A stretch of 64,000 nucleotides of DNA from Pseudomonas sp. RIT-PI-S (GTDB lineage: Bacteria; Pseudomonadota; Gammaproteobacteria; Pseudomonadales; Pseudomonadaceae): positions 62,001 through 126,000 of the forward strand of contig NZ_JANZKJ010000013.1 in NCBI RefSeq assembly GCF_025642975.1. The letters are read 5' to 3'. Numbering within the stretch: position 1 is the first letter of the stretch; each line of letters starts with the position of its first letter. The notes under the pieces were generated by a model. That model was not told the origin of the DNA. It ran no database searches and saw only the letters and a program-made list of their open reading frames with translations. Below are positions 1 through 6,309 of the stretch, piece by piece. The position numbers and the translations under genes were made by a program.

Positions 1-135
1 TTCATCGTTATGGCTGGCACGGATGGCGTCCGGTAGTGTGCCGTCGCGTACAAGTCTGGTGGGTTTGCCATGGATGAAGCGAGCAGCCTTTGTCACGTGA
101 TAACGCACGAGTTCGCATCCTGCGCCGCCGTTCAT
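1..135 (-). CDS. unidentified phage gene, 5' part only (continues past window edge)
   Basis: An open frame starts at ATG 135 and stays open to the edge (45 codons, beginning MNGGAGCELVRYHV). It overlaps the stop of the preceding gene as ATGA and has a strong GGAGGGG ribosome-binding site about 5 bases upstream, so it is a real, translationally coupled member of the lysis-type cassette. The visible residues are basic and hydrophilic with no signal peptide. I do not recognise the family. In lambdoid phages a nuclease or small terminase gene is common at this position, but nothing in the 45 residues proves that. Confidence 0.6.
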   Translation of the reverse strand, partial: MNGGAGCELVRYHVTKAARFIHGKPTRLVRDGTLPDAIRASHNDE

Positions 136-383
136 GGATACCCCTCCAGCGGCTCCCGATCCCCACCCCATTGTTCGGGCAGGGTGCAGCGTGTGACCTG
201 CATGGCATAAAGTTTCCGAGGGAGTTCATCCCGCGGCGCTTCATACCCGGGCGCGGCAACGTAGATACGCACCCGGTCGCTCCGGCATTCATAAGTCCGG
301 CCGATGTAGCCCAGCCCGTTGCCCATGATGAAAACGATCAGGCCGGCAAAGATCCAGCGCGCAAAGCCTTTGGCAATAGTCAT
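132..383 (-). CDS. small single-pass membrane protein of phage lysis cassette
   Basis: 83 residues with one N-terminal hydrophobic segment (about residues 8-27, ARWIFAGLIVFIMGNGLGYI) followed by a polar tail containing two cysteines. Its start overlaps the upstream stop as ATGA and a GAGAGGG site lies just upstream. The layout of one N-terminal anchor with a soluble tail, directly after holin-type genes, would fit a spanin-like or accessory lysis role, but no specific family is recognised. Confidence 0.55.
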   Translation of the reverse strand: MTIAKGFARWIFAGLIVFIMGNGLGYIGRTYECRSDRVRIYVAAPGYEAPRDELPRKLYAMQVTRCTLPEQWGGDREPLEGYP

Positions 384-709
384 TCATGTGCCCTCTCAGC
401 GCGGCGGGGCCCCCTCCTGCGGTTGCGCCCTACGATGAGAGCACCGACCCTGCGGAAGAAGTACGCGGCGTTGAAGATGGTGAAGCCTACGAACATAGCG
501 CTGTATGTGCTGTTACTGGTCAGCTTCCATGGTTCGAAAACCCACAGGCAAACGTAGGACGTGAGGAAAAGCAGCGAGGCGCCGAGGATGTATCCCACCT
601 CGGCGTTATCGGCCTGGCGGCGCTCAGTGGTGTCAATTGCGAAAGCGATGCACCGAAGCATTACAAGCAGGTAGGCCACAAGTGCGGCCAGGGATATGAG
701 CAGCATCAT
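380..709 (-). CDS. three-helix phage membrane protein, possible second holin or antiholin
   Basis: 109 residues with about three hydrophobic segments (roughly 3-25, 42-60 and 67-85) and a very basic C-terminus rich in arginine (GRNRRRGPRRAERAHE). Several membrane spans with a charged tail and the place directly after the holin candidate suggest a lysis-timing role. The start ATG 709 overlaps the holin stop (ATGA), so the two are coupled. The family is not identified. Confidence 0.6.
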   Translation of the reverse strand: MMLLISLAALVAYLLVMLRCIAFAIDTTERRQADNAEVGYILGASLLFLTSYVCLWVFEPWKLTSNSTYSAMFVGFTIFNAAYFFRRVGALIVGRNRRRGPRRAERAHE

Positions 710-1011
710 CGCGTTCCCGGTGGATTGAAGTTTTCCACCCAGGCCTTGACCTTGATTTCAAGTACGCCCAGGACTGGGTAGGCGAAGAATCCCAACAGCA
801 TGATGTAGCCGGACTTGAACTGGTTGTCCGCGGCGATGAATTCGCCGGCGACCTTGCCCACAAAAAACGAGATCACCAGCTTGGAGACGAATAGCTTCCA
901 GGAGAAGCGCATCTCGGTCGACGGCGGGTAGAAGTAGCTGACCAGGCCGCCGAGCATCCCCAGCAGGCCGAACTGGCTCCAGGCCAAGGCCAGCGGAATG
1001 AGTTCGCCCAC
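706..1011 (-). CDS. phage holin-like protein (holin superfamily III / LydA type)
   Basis: About 101 residues with three hydrophobic stretches: LALAWSQFGLLGMLGGLVSYF, FVSKLVISFFVGKVAGEF and GYIMLLGFFAYPVLGVLEI. Pattern and length fit small phage holins that permeabilise the inner membrane for endolysin release. GTG 1011 is preferred because a GAGG lies 9 bases upstream; GTG 1026 would add five residues. It is the first gene of a run of four overlapping minus-strand genes. Calling the exact holin superfamily is an inference from the hydrophobic pattern. Confidence 0.65.
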   Translation of the reverse strand: MGELIPLALAWSQFGLLGMLGGLVSYFYPPSTEMRFSWKLFVSKLVISFFVGKVAGEFIAADNQFKSGYIMLLGFFAYPVLGVLEIKVKAWVENFNPPGTR

Positions 1012-1120
1012 AGGACTGGTCCTCACACGCCGCAGCCTCGCGACTGTTCATGCGCCTGGGCGCATCTTCGTCGCGCGGTCATGCGCCTAGGGTTATATTT
1101 CTCCATCAACATCATTGGGG

Positions 1121-1385
1121 ATGGAGGTGCAAAGCAAGCAACTGATAAAGGAGCTTGAGGCTGAGGGCGGTATCTGGATCGCATCACGGGATGCCGTCAT
1201 CTGTTAAGCATACGGTTACGCCCAGCACCGTCCGCCCCCTGAAAAGCCCCGCCAATCAGGACAATACGAGGAGAACGGTAGAGGTCACGCTCATCACGCT
1301 GGAAGGGCTGGCAGCTCAGGGCAAGGCCATACCTCGCCTTGACGCGGCAGCGACGAAACAGTCGCCGCCGCGCTTGCCAGTTTAA
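1121..1385 (+). pseudogene. hicAB: decayed hicAB toxin-antitoxin pair
   Basis: The frame from ATG 1121 (or GTG 1127) gives VQSKQLIKELEAEG, the usual HicA N-terminus in phage-borne copies, then hits TAA at 1205. Shifting frame by one base after GAGGGC gives GWYLDRITG, the HicA core that precedes the catalytic GSHH. In another frame SGSHH is visible, and PIRTIRGE matches the HicA C-terminal LPIGTIRSI. The frame ending at 1385 gives VEVTLITLEGLAAQGKAIP, like the middle of HicB (...MLEELARQGQAIP). Several frameshifts, an internal loss joining hicA to hicB, and a cut-off by the convergent GH5 gene make it non-functional. Confidence 0.6.
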
Positions 1386-2560
1386 GAGGCCGAATAGTTC
1401 CAGTGACTCAGGCGCTTCGCAAAGTACGGCGTTACTAGCGAAACCGTGGCGGCCTGGTCGGGCCGTTCCAGGCTCATTTGTTCGGTGTCCGATCCTGGCC
1501 CGGTGATCCACAGAGTCGCCGGCACCTTCTCGGTGATAAGGCGATCCAGCAGGTTCTTCAATGCCACCCGCGCCGCGTCAGTGCTGGGAATCCCAACTTC
1601 ACCTATATAGGTCGCCATTTTGTTGTTGCTGGCATAGGTGAACATCGGCGCGAAAATACCGTAGCTCGCGCTTGTAAAGATGTCAGCCTTGATCTGGGTG
1701 TTGTCGCCGATGTAGGCACCGCTGGAGCCGCCGTCTATGTCACCATAGCCATGTACTTCCCACACGATGGAATTGGCTGGGTCAACGATCTGGGCTTGCA
1801 GCTCTGCCGAGTAGGTAGCCCAGTTGCGGGCGCTGGCGTATTGCAGGCCGCAAATGAATACGGGCTTTTTCGAGCTGTTACGAAGGTACTTCAGCACCGT
1901 GTTCATCGTGTTGATGTACAGCGTCTTCATCCCATCCAGTGTGATGTAGTCGGTTGCTGCGGTATTAGGTTGCGCGTACGGCTCGTTACCCAGGCCCCAG
2001 CCCAACACCATCGGATCGTCGCAGGACTGCACCAGCTTCTGATGGAAATTCGCCAGGTGAACCGCTGACCATGCGGCGCCACTGATACTGTTGTTGTCGT
2101 TGATCAGCACGGGCTCGGTGGCTTTCCAGCGGTTACCCTGATTGCCGGCTTCGTTGGCAGGTAATAGGCGGCCCGTCAGCTTGCCGTTTGCCGTTTCGAA
2201 ACGCATCAAGCGCATGTAGTGGTGCGGATCAGGAATGATCTTCGCCTCACCATTCGAGTCGTCTCGAATCCAGCCCAGCAGTTCCTTCCACTTGCTCACG
2301 AAAGTGGTGTCCAGGCTAGCGCCCTGCCCAGGCAACCCTTCATTGGTCAGGTTGATAGCGCGCTGCACCTCGAAAGGGAAGCGGATCAGGCGAACCCCAC
2401 GCTGCTTTACCCACAGGCTGATGGTGTCGCGGGTAGGCCAGAAATAGTGCGTGCCGGCTTCACCCGGAACGATCTGGCGAGCGTTTGCCTGCGAGCCCAG
2501 GTTGATGCCCAGGAGCGGAATGTTGGTAAGCGAGTTGATACCGGTGCTGGAGTTAGCCAT
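1382..2560 (-). CDS. glycoside hydrolase family 5 endoglucanase-like protein (phage cargo)
   Basis: 392 residues from ATG 2560, chosen because a GAGG lies 9 bases upstream; TTG 2566 is the alternative. The GH5 set is visible in order: Arg60 in GVRLIRFPF, His113-114 in DPHHYMR, the acid/base in GLGNEPY (Asn192-Glu193), His270 in EVHGYGD, the nucleophile Glu321 in YIGEVGIP, and Trp351 in TLWITGPG. The protein should therefore be a retaining beta-1,4-type glycanase; substrate is unknown. There is no signal peptide, unlike free secreted cellulases, so release by lysis or attachment to a particle is possible. It lies between the com-linked cargo gene and the holin cassette, and its 3' end cuts into a hicAB remnant. 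Confidence 0.85.
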   Translation of the reverse strand: MANSSTGINSLTNIPLLGINLGSQANARQIVPGEAGTHYFWPTRDTISLWVKQRGVRLIRFPFEVQRAINLTNEGLPGQGASLDTTFVSKWKELLGWIRDDSNGEAKIIPDPHHYMRLMRFETANGKLTGRLLPANEAGNQGNRWKATEPVLINDNNSISGAAWSAVHLANFHQKLVQSCDDPMVLGWGLGNEPYAQPNTAATDYITLDGMKTLYINTMNTVLKYLRNSSKKPVFICGLQYASARNWATYSAELQAQIVDPANSIVWEVHGYGDIDGGSSGAYIGDNTQIKADIFTSASYGIFAPMFTYASNNKMATYIGEVGIPSTDAARVALKNLLDRLITEKVPATLWITGPGSDTEQMSLERPDQAATVSLVTPYFAKRLSHWNYSAS

Positions 2561-2595
2561 TCGCAAATGCCTCGAGTCGATAGAAATAATGGGCA

Positions 2596-2660
2596 GTCTG
2601 GCTGCTGCTTCTTACGCTCGGAGGCGTTGGCTCGAGGCTCGGGGCCTTCACGGGTCATGC
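2596..2660 (-). repeat. second, decayed copy of the com 3' end
   Basis: Bases 2633-2651 match 3415-3434 inside com with one gap, and the similarity extends weakly to the CGCTC.. stretch beside each (about 35 bases). Translated, com has VKAPEPRVIANERTS and this copy REGPEPRANASERKK. It lies between the secreted-protein gene and the GH5 gene, suggesting that each cargo gene once had its own com-like leader. A small inverted repeat (CCTGA..TCAGG, near 2672-2690) is adjacent and may end the upstream transcript. Confidence 0.5.
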
Positions 2661-2696
2661 CATAGCGGGTGATCCTGAGCCTGTTCAGGAAAGCTA

Positions 2697-3341
2697 CTAA
2701 CGGGTAATCAATAAATCCAAACTAGTCGCATCACAGCTGTTGTTGCCCTTCTTGTCGATGACCAGATAGAGCTTGGAGGTCGTCGTCACTGCAACGTTGT
2801 TCAGCGAGAACGTGGTGCTGCCGCCGTTCGCTATGCTGCCAGACTGCAGGACCGTGTCTTCCAGGTTAATCGACCAGTTGATGCCATCCCCACAAGCGTT
2901 GTGCAGGTCGTTGATACGGCCCAGGGCATTGATGTTCCCTGCAACTGGGCTGGCCCAGCGGAAGATGGTTTGCGCGTTGCTCCATGGGTGCGTGATCACA
3001 TCACCTTGTTTGAAAACAAAGCTGGTGCCGGATCCGGTGAAGGTGTAGTCCTTTTTCGGAATGCCGGTCCACGCGCCACCTGCATCGTCTTTCCAGCAGG
3101 TCGACGGGTTGCCGTTGCACTGATCCGCGACGAAGGTCGGGAAAGGCGTGTAGTTGGCAGAAGCGTTCACCCCGGATTTATTTTCCAGGAAGGCCCAAGG
3201 AGAGTTTGCGGGGGCGGCTACTGTCATCAGATACATATCCCTGGCCAGGTTCCAGGACATGGCGGTATCCGCCCAGGAATTCACGGATGCAAAGGACGAC
3301 AACAGCACAGTGGATAGCAGGAGCTTTTTAGGTAGTTTCAT
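2697..3341 (-). CDS. Sec-secreted beta-sandwich-like protein of unknown function (phage cargo)
   Basis: 214 residues from ATG 3341, which has GAGG 6 bases upstream; TTG 3347 is the alternative. The N-terminus MKLPKKLLLSTVLLSSF is a signal peptide, probably cut after SVNSWA. The mature part is rich in Asn, Thr and Ser, carries cysteines near CNGNPSTCW and CGDGINWS, and ends in a repeated-strand pattern (TTFSLNNVAV.. LYLVIDKKGNNSCDATSLDL) like the beta-sandwich modules found at the C-terminus of secreted carbohydrate-active proteins. Carbohydrate binding is an inference. It starts 18 bases after com and is followed by the GH5 gene on the same strand, so a joint polysaccharide role is plausible. 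Confidence 0.65.
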   Translation of the reverse strand: MKLPKKLLLSTVLLSSFASVNSWADTAMSWNLARDMYLMTVAAPANSPWAFLENKSGVNASANYTPFPTFVADQCNGNPSTCWKDDAGGAWTGIPKKDYTFTGSGTSFVFKQGDVITHPWSNAQTIFRWASPVAGNINALGRINDLHNACGDGINWSINLEDTVLQSGSIANGGSTTFSLNNVAVTTTSKLYLVIDKKGNNSCDATSLDLLITR

Positions 3342-3359
3342 TTTCAACCTCGTTCGATG

Positions 3360-3539
3360 TCAGGGAGCGTTTGCACGGTCTGTTTCCGCGCTAGTTCGCT
3401 CATTGGCGATCACCCGAGGCTCAGGGGCCTTCACATGATTCAACGTTCCGCACCGGGAACATTTGATCTGGAGTTCACTGCACTCGCCCACTCTGGCGAG
3501 CAATTTCTTACATGCACCGCATCGGCAGTCTTTCAACAT
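3360..3539 (-). CDS. com: Com-like zinc-finger translational regulator
   Basis: 59 residues from ATG 3539 (AAGGG about 8 bases upstream). Two knuckles, Cys7-x2-Cys10 and Cys27-x2-Cys30, are arranged as in phage Mu Com (..CRCGACKKLL.. IKCSRCGTLNH..). Mu Com binds the mom mRNA leader and switches on translation of the DNA modification gene mom. Here no modification gene follows: the next gene is the secreted cargo protein, 18 bases downstream. The family call is strong from the knuckles and length; that it controls the cargo gene is inference. A strong hairpin lies about 90 bases upstream of its start. Confidence 0.85.
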   Translation of the reverse strand: MLKDCRCGACKKLLARVGECSELQIKCSRCGTLNHVKAPEPRVIANERTSAETDRANAP

Positions 3540-3628
3540 CTGCAAAGCCCTTTCGAATCTGCTAGGCTCCGCCCCGCTCGCGCGAGCAGTGAGGGCCTTG
3601 GCCGGCTTGCAGGCTGGTTCTGCGATCT

Positions 3629-3668
3629 GGCGGCTCCATTAGGTGTTACAGCACCCTTTGGAGCCGCC
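3629..3668 (-). promoter_or_regulatory. large hairpin upstream of com
   Basis: Perfect 10-base arms (3629-3638 GGCGGCTCCA and 3659-3668 TGGAGCCGCC) surround a 20-base loop that itself holds GGTG (3642-3645) and CACC (3652-3655). On the minus strand it is 90 bases upstream of com with no T-tract, so it is not a plain terminator. It may be a leader structure or binding site. A conserved com leader of this kind is an inference from recall, not a search. Confidence 0.5.
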
Positions 3669-3695
3669 CTCTCTTTGTATGCGCCAGAAACGACG

Positions 3696-3721
3696 AAGCC
3701 CCGAATTCCGGGGCTTTTTTC
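3696..3721 (+). terminator. intrinsic terminator
   Basis: Stem AAGCCCCG / CGGGGCTT with a 5-base loop followed by a run of T on the plus strand. On the minus strand there is no T-run, so it should act mainly against plus-strand transcription. Confidence 0.75.
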
Positions 3722-3729
3722 GTAGGCAT

Positions 3730-3757
3730 AAAAAAACCCAAGCGAACTTGGGTTTTT
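3730..3757 (-). terminator. intrinsic terminator after the phage replication operon
   Basis: Stem AACCCAAG / CTTGGGTT with a 4-base loop and T-runs on both sides. On the minus strand it ends with seven T and lies 70 bases after the last gene of the replication operon (3827-4417). A late antiterminator would have to let polymerase pass here to reach com, cargo and lysis genes. The 69 bases from 3758 to 3826 hold nothing else I can recognise. Confidence 0.75.
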
Positions 3758-3826
3758 ATTTAGGTTTGCCAGAACGGAGGCGAAACCCTAACGATGGGGA
3801 AACATTACCCTCAGCCGCACGGGAAG

Positions 3827-4417
3827 TCAAGCAGCAGATTTCATTTTGTAAATAACGGCTGCCACGGGGCTCAGCGCCAGCCTATCCAGGTCCTCGCAGC
3901 ATTCGAAGATAAGCGTTACAGCACTACCCCAATCGCGATCCCAATTGGTCGACTCGAGCTGTACCCCGAACTCCTCCCACAGCCAGGCGCGAAATGCCTC
4001 CGGCTTGGCCAATGGATCGGCGTTAGCCGACTGCCCGCCCTGGTGCATGTAGCGGTACCTACGCATAACGCCTTTCACTACCCATTCCAACTTCTCGCGC
4101 TTGGCCGCGGTCATGCGCGGCGACTTCGCCTGCACCATGCGAAAGATCACTTCTTCGGCCGCCTCGCGGATGTCGTCGCAGCTCCGGGCGCCATACATGA
4201 ACTCACCGAACACCTGAACTTGCGGGTGAAGCTTGGCGATAGCGGACTGCACCCAACCGGCTAATGTGTTGTGCATGGCGTGGTCGGCCGTGACGCCCCG
4301 GTCGGTGGTTTGCACCGCGGTACCGAGTACGCTTCGCTCGGCGAGCCCGGACAGCCCTCCCCGGCTTGGGTTATAGGCGCAGTCGTGCCAGGCCTGGCGT
4401 GCGCTGTTCAATTTCAT
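3827..4417 (-). CDS. conserved phage protein in the late-regulator (Q) position
   Basis: 196 residues, MKLNSARQAWHDC.. to ..VAAVIYKMKSAA. It is mixed-charge and soluble with no membrane segment, and the central part (SCDDIREAAEEVIFRMV) is helical. Its ATG overlaps the previous stop (ATGA) and GGGGGAAG precedes it. It is the last gene before two terminators and the late genes, the position of antiterminator Q in lambdoid phages. I recognise the type as common in pseudomonad prophages, but cannot show antitermination activity from sequence; the Q role is positional inference. Confidence 0.6.
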   Translation of the reverse strand: MKLNSARQAWHDCAYNPSRGGLSGLAERSVLGTAVQTTDRGVTADHAMHNTLAGWVQSAIAKLHPQVQVFGEFMYGARSCDDIREAAEEVIFRMVQAKSPRMTAAKREKLEWVVKGVMRRYRYMHQGGQSANADPLAKPEAFRAWLWEEFGVQLESTNWDRDWGSAVTLIFECCEDLDRLALSPVAAVIYKMKSAA

Positions 4418-4827
4418 GCTGCTTCCCCCGCTAATGCTTCGATGCGGACGCGCACAGCGCCGCCGTTCATGATTTCTTCGCTGAGCCGAATTTGAGTAGC
4501 GAAGATGCTGTCGTCTACGCCCTGGGCATCGGCAAGCCCATCGCGACCAGCCTTGAACATGGCCAGCAAGTTGTCGTCATCGCGCCAAAGCCCGTCAGGT
4601 GGCACGGACCCTTGAGTCCGCAGCGCTTTCCCAGCAGGCCATCGCAGGTCGCCCTTCTGAATCTCGCGCGCCATGCTGGCGGGCGACTCGCCCAGGTCGA
4701 GGCGCACCACGTACTGCGCCCTGCTCGCTACCCACACGTTGCACATCTGCTGCTTGAACTCCTCGAACAGGGCGTTGAAAGGCTGTCTAGCCCACCAGGC
4801 ATGGAACTCTTGCGCGGCGTTACTCAT
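4414..4827 (-). CDS. hypothetical phage protein after replication gene P
   Basis: 137 residues, MSNAAQEFHAWWARQPFNALFEEF.., soluble, helical, with an aromatic N-terminus and an acidic C-terminal half. It overlaps the upstream P-like gene by 8 bases and the downstream gene by 4, so it is made from the same early transcript. In lambda this interval holds the nin genes that modulate recombination and replication. No specific family is recognised. Confidence 0.55.
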   Translation of the reverse strand: MSNAAQEFHAWWARQPFNALFEEFKQQMCNVWVASRAQYVVRLDLGESPASMAREIQKGDLRWPAGKALRTQGSVPPDGLWRDDDNLLAMFKAGRDGLADAQGVDDSIFATQIRLSEEIMNGGAVRVRIEALAGEAA

Positions 4828-5530
4828 GGGCAGGTGCAGCCCGGCTTTTGCGCAGCGCGGCCAAGGCAGCCCGCCCTACCTCTGGCGTGCTCACCGACAC
4901 CTGGGCGGGTAGCGCCAGCGGCATCTTGCGCAGCGGCTCGCCGGCCAGTACCGCCCGCACGGCGATCTGGTAGTTGCGCTCGAACAAGGCACGGCTCTTC
5001 TCGGCGGGCAAGTTGCTCAGCTCGAAAAAGCCGGTCTCGCCAGCGGCGTGATACACCGCAGCGTGCGACCACCCACCCTGCCCAGCCATGCTGGGATGAG
5101 CGTTGCGCGTGGCTTCGCGATAGGCCACAGCCATCGAGGGCAACCCCAGGCTTTCCGGTGTCGGCCGGCACATCCCGATGAAACGCCCCGGGCTCGGTAC
5201 GAAGTCTTGCTCCAGCCGGCGGCAAGCCTGCACACCGAAGCGCACCTGCTCGATGGTCGTAATGCCCTCCTCCATGAACGCCTTGGTCCAGGTTGCCTTG
5301 GCAGCCTTGATCGCATCGTCGTCGGGCCACGCCTGGCGCCAGCCGGTGAAGATCACCTGCAGTTCGCGAAAGAGTGTGTTGATAACCTTCGCCGCAGCGG
5401 CGTCGATCTGCTTGGGCGCGGGCTTGTAGGTGTGCGCCGTGAGCACCGGGCCTGGCTCGGCGCTGGCCGGGCGCACCGAGCGCTGCGGGGCAAGGGGCAT
5501 ACTGGTGATTAGCGTGGTTACGGGCTGCAT
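4820..5530 (-). CDS. phage replication protein P-like (DnaB helicase loader)
   Basis: 236 residues from ATG 5530 (GGGGGA 8 bases upstream, overlapping the previous stop as TGATG). The core VINTLFRELQVIFTGWRQAW.. WTKAFMEEGITTIEQVRFG.. FVPSPGRFIGMCR has the lambda P family pattern: an FxxLxxxFP-like segment, W.. F.E..I....Q...G, and the P(S)PG.F..WC signature. P takes host DnaB helicase and loads it at the origin bound by O. It follows the O-like gene directly, as in lambda. Confidence 0.8.
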   Translation of the reverse strand: MQPVTTLITSMPLAPQRSVRPASAEPGPVLTAHTYKPAPKQIDAAAAKVINTLFRELQVIFTGWRQAWPDDDAIKAAKATWTKAFMEEGITTIEQVRFGVQACRRLEQDFVPSPGRFIGMCRPTPESLGLPSMAVAYREATRNAHPSMAGQGGWSHAAVYHAAGETGFFELSNLPAEKSRALFERNYQIAVRAVLAGEPLRKMPLALPAQVSVSTPEVGRAALAALRKSRAAPAHE

Positions 5531-6309
5531 CACAAATCCCCCAAGTCATTTGCCCAGCTGGTGTCGTCGAAATCAGGAACCGTGCCCGAGGCGGCTGCCT
5601 TCACCCGCTCACGCTTCACCCAGGTGACCAGGCGGTAGCACCAGCCACCCGCCGAATCCCGTGTGGTGGGCTTGGCCACGAAGAAACCCTTGAAGCTCCG
5701 AATGGCGGCGTCAGTGATCGAGGCCAGTGGCACAGCGGCGATGGTCGCCTGGGCGGTCAGGGCTTCGGCGTCCGGCGCCCAGGCAGCGAACATGGCGAAG
5801 CGGTTGGCAGCGGGCTGGGGCTCGAGCGCAGCCCGGTCTTGGCGATCACACTCCTCGCGCAGCTGCTGCTCTTCGGTTACTTGATGGATCAGTGACGTAT
5901 TAGGTGCAGTGGCTGCACCCCGCTCTGCCGAAGTTTGCACCCCGCTCTGATGCTGGCTGCACCCCGTGTCGTCATTTGCACCCCGTTCCGAACGGGGTGC
6001 AGGATTTGCACCCCGCTTAAGAGCAAGGTCATACACGACAGGCCGGCGATCGTGACGGTCGATGTACACAGCGGCAATGGCCTGGTTACCACGCATGATC
6101 AGGCCCGCCGTTTCCAGCGAATCGAGCTTGTAACGCACAGTGCGCTCGGACAGACCAGTGTCATCGCTGAGCGTGGCTGCCGAGGGGAAAGCGCCCTTGC
6201 CGTCGCTGCCGGCATAGTTCGCCAGGCAAAGCAGCACATGGCGTGCGCTCGAATCGGCCAGAGCGGATTTTGGAAGGGCGAGCGCCCAGGACATGGCTTG
6301 AACGCTCAC
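5530..6309 (-). CDS. phage replication initiator, O-like helix-turn-helix protein
   Basis: 259 residues from GTG 6309, selected because AGGAG lies 7 bases upstream and GTGA overlaps the stop of the antirepressor gene. The N-terminal third is a winged helix (HVLLCLANYAG.. FPSAATLSDDTGLSERTVRYKLDSLETAGLI), typical of phage and plasmid initiators. The middle (about residues 97-140) is low complexity and is the protein image of DNA iterons. The C-terminus (SFKGFFVAKPTTRDSAGGWCYRLVTWVKRE) resembles DnaT-like or O-type partner domains. With the P-like gene it should initiate phage DNA replication from the origin in its own coding sequence. Confidence 0.78.
   Translation of the reverse strand: MSVQAMSWALALPKSALADSSARHVLLCLANYAGSDGKGAFPSAATLSDDTGLSERTVRYKLDSLETAGLIMRGNQAIAAVYIDRHDRRPVVYDLALKRGANPAPRSERGANDDTGCSQHQSGVQTSAERGAATAPNTSLIHQVTEEQQLREECDRQDRAALEPQPAANRFAMFAAWAPDAEALTAQATIAAVPLASITDAAIRSFKGFFVAKPTTRDSAGGWCYRLVTWVKRERVKAAASGTVPDFDDTSWANDLGDL
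5912..6018. other. phage replication origin: iterons inside the O-like gene
   Basis: Five direct copies of T(T/G)TGCACCCCG or GCTGCACCCCG begin near 5912, 5934, 5956, 5975 and 6005, the first three exactly 22 bases apart. One inverted copy pairs with the fourth to give an 11-base-arm palindrome, GCACCCCGTTC / GAACGGGGTGC, at 5978-6000. The copies fall in different reading frames of the gene (KRGAN, TGCS, SGVQT), so DNA, not protein, is conserved. Lambda also has its origin iterons inside gene O. Confidence 0.8.

Noticed and set aside
1155..1385. Intact 76-residue protein containing SGSHH
   Set aside because: Frames either side hold the matching pieces of HicA and HicB, so this frame is a chance join in a pseudogene.
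5880..6020. CRISPR array from the regular GCACCCCG repeats
   Set aside because: Repeats are about 12 bases, spacers only 8-18 bases, and they lie inside a coding gene with an inverted copy; they fit origin iterons.
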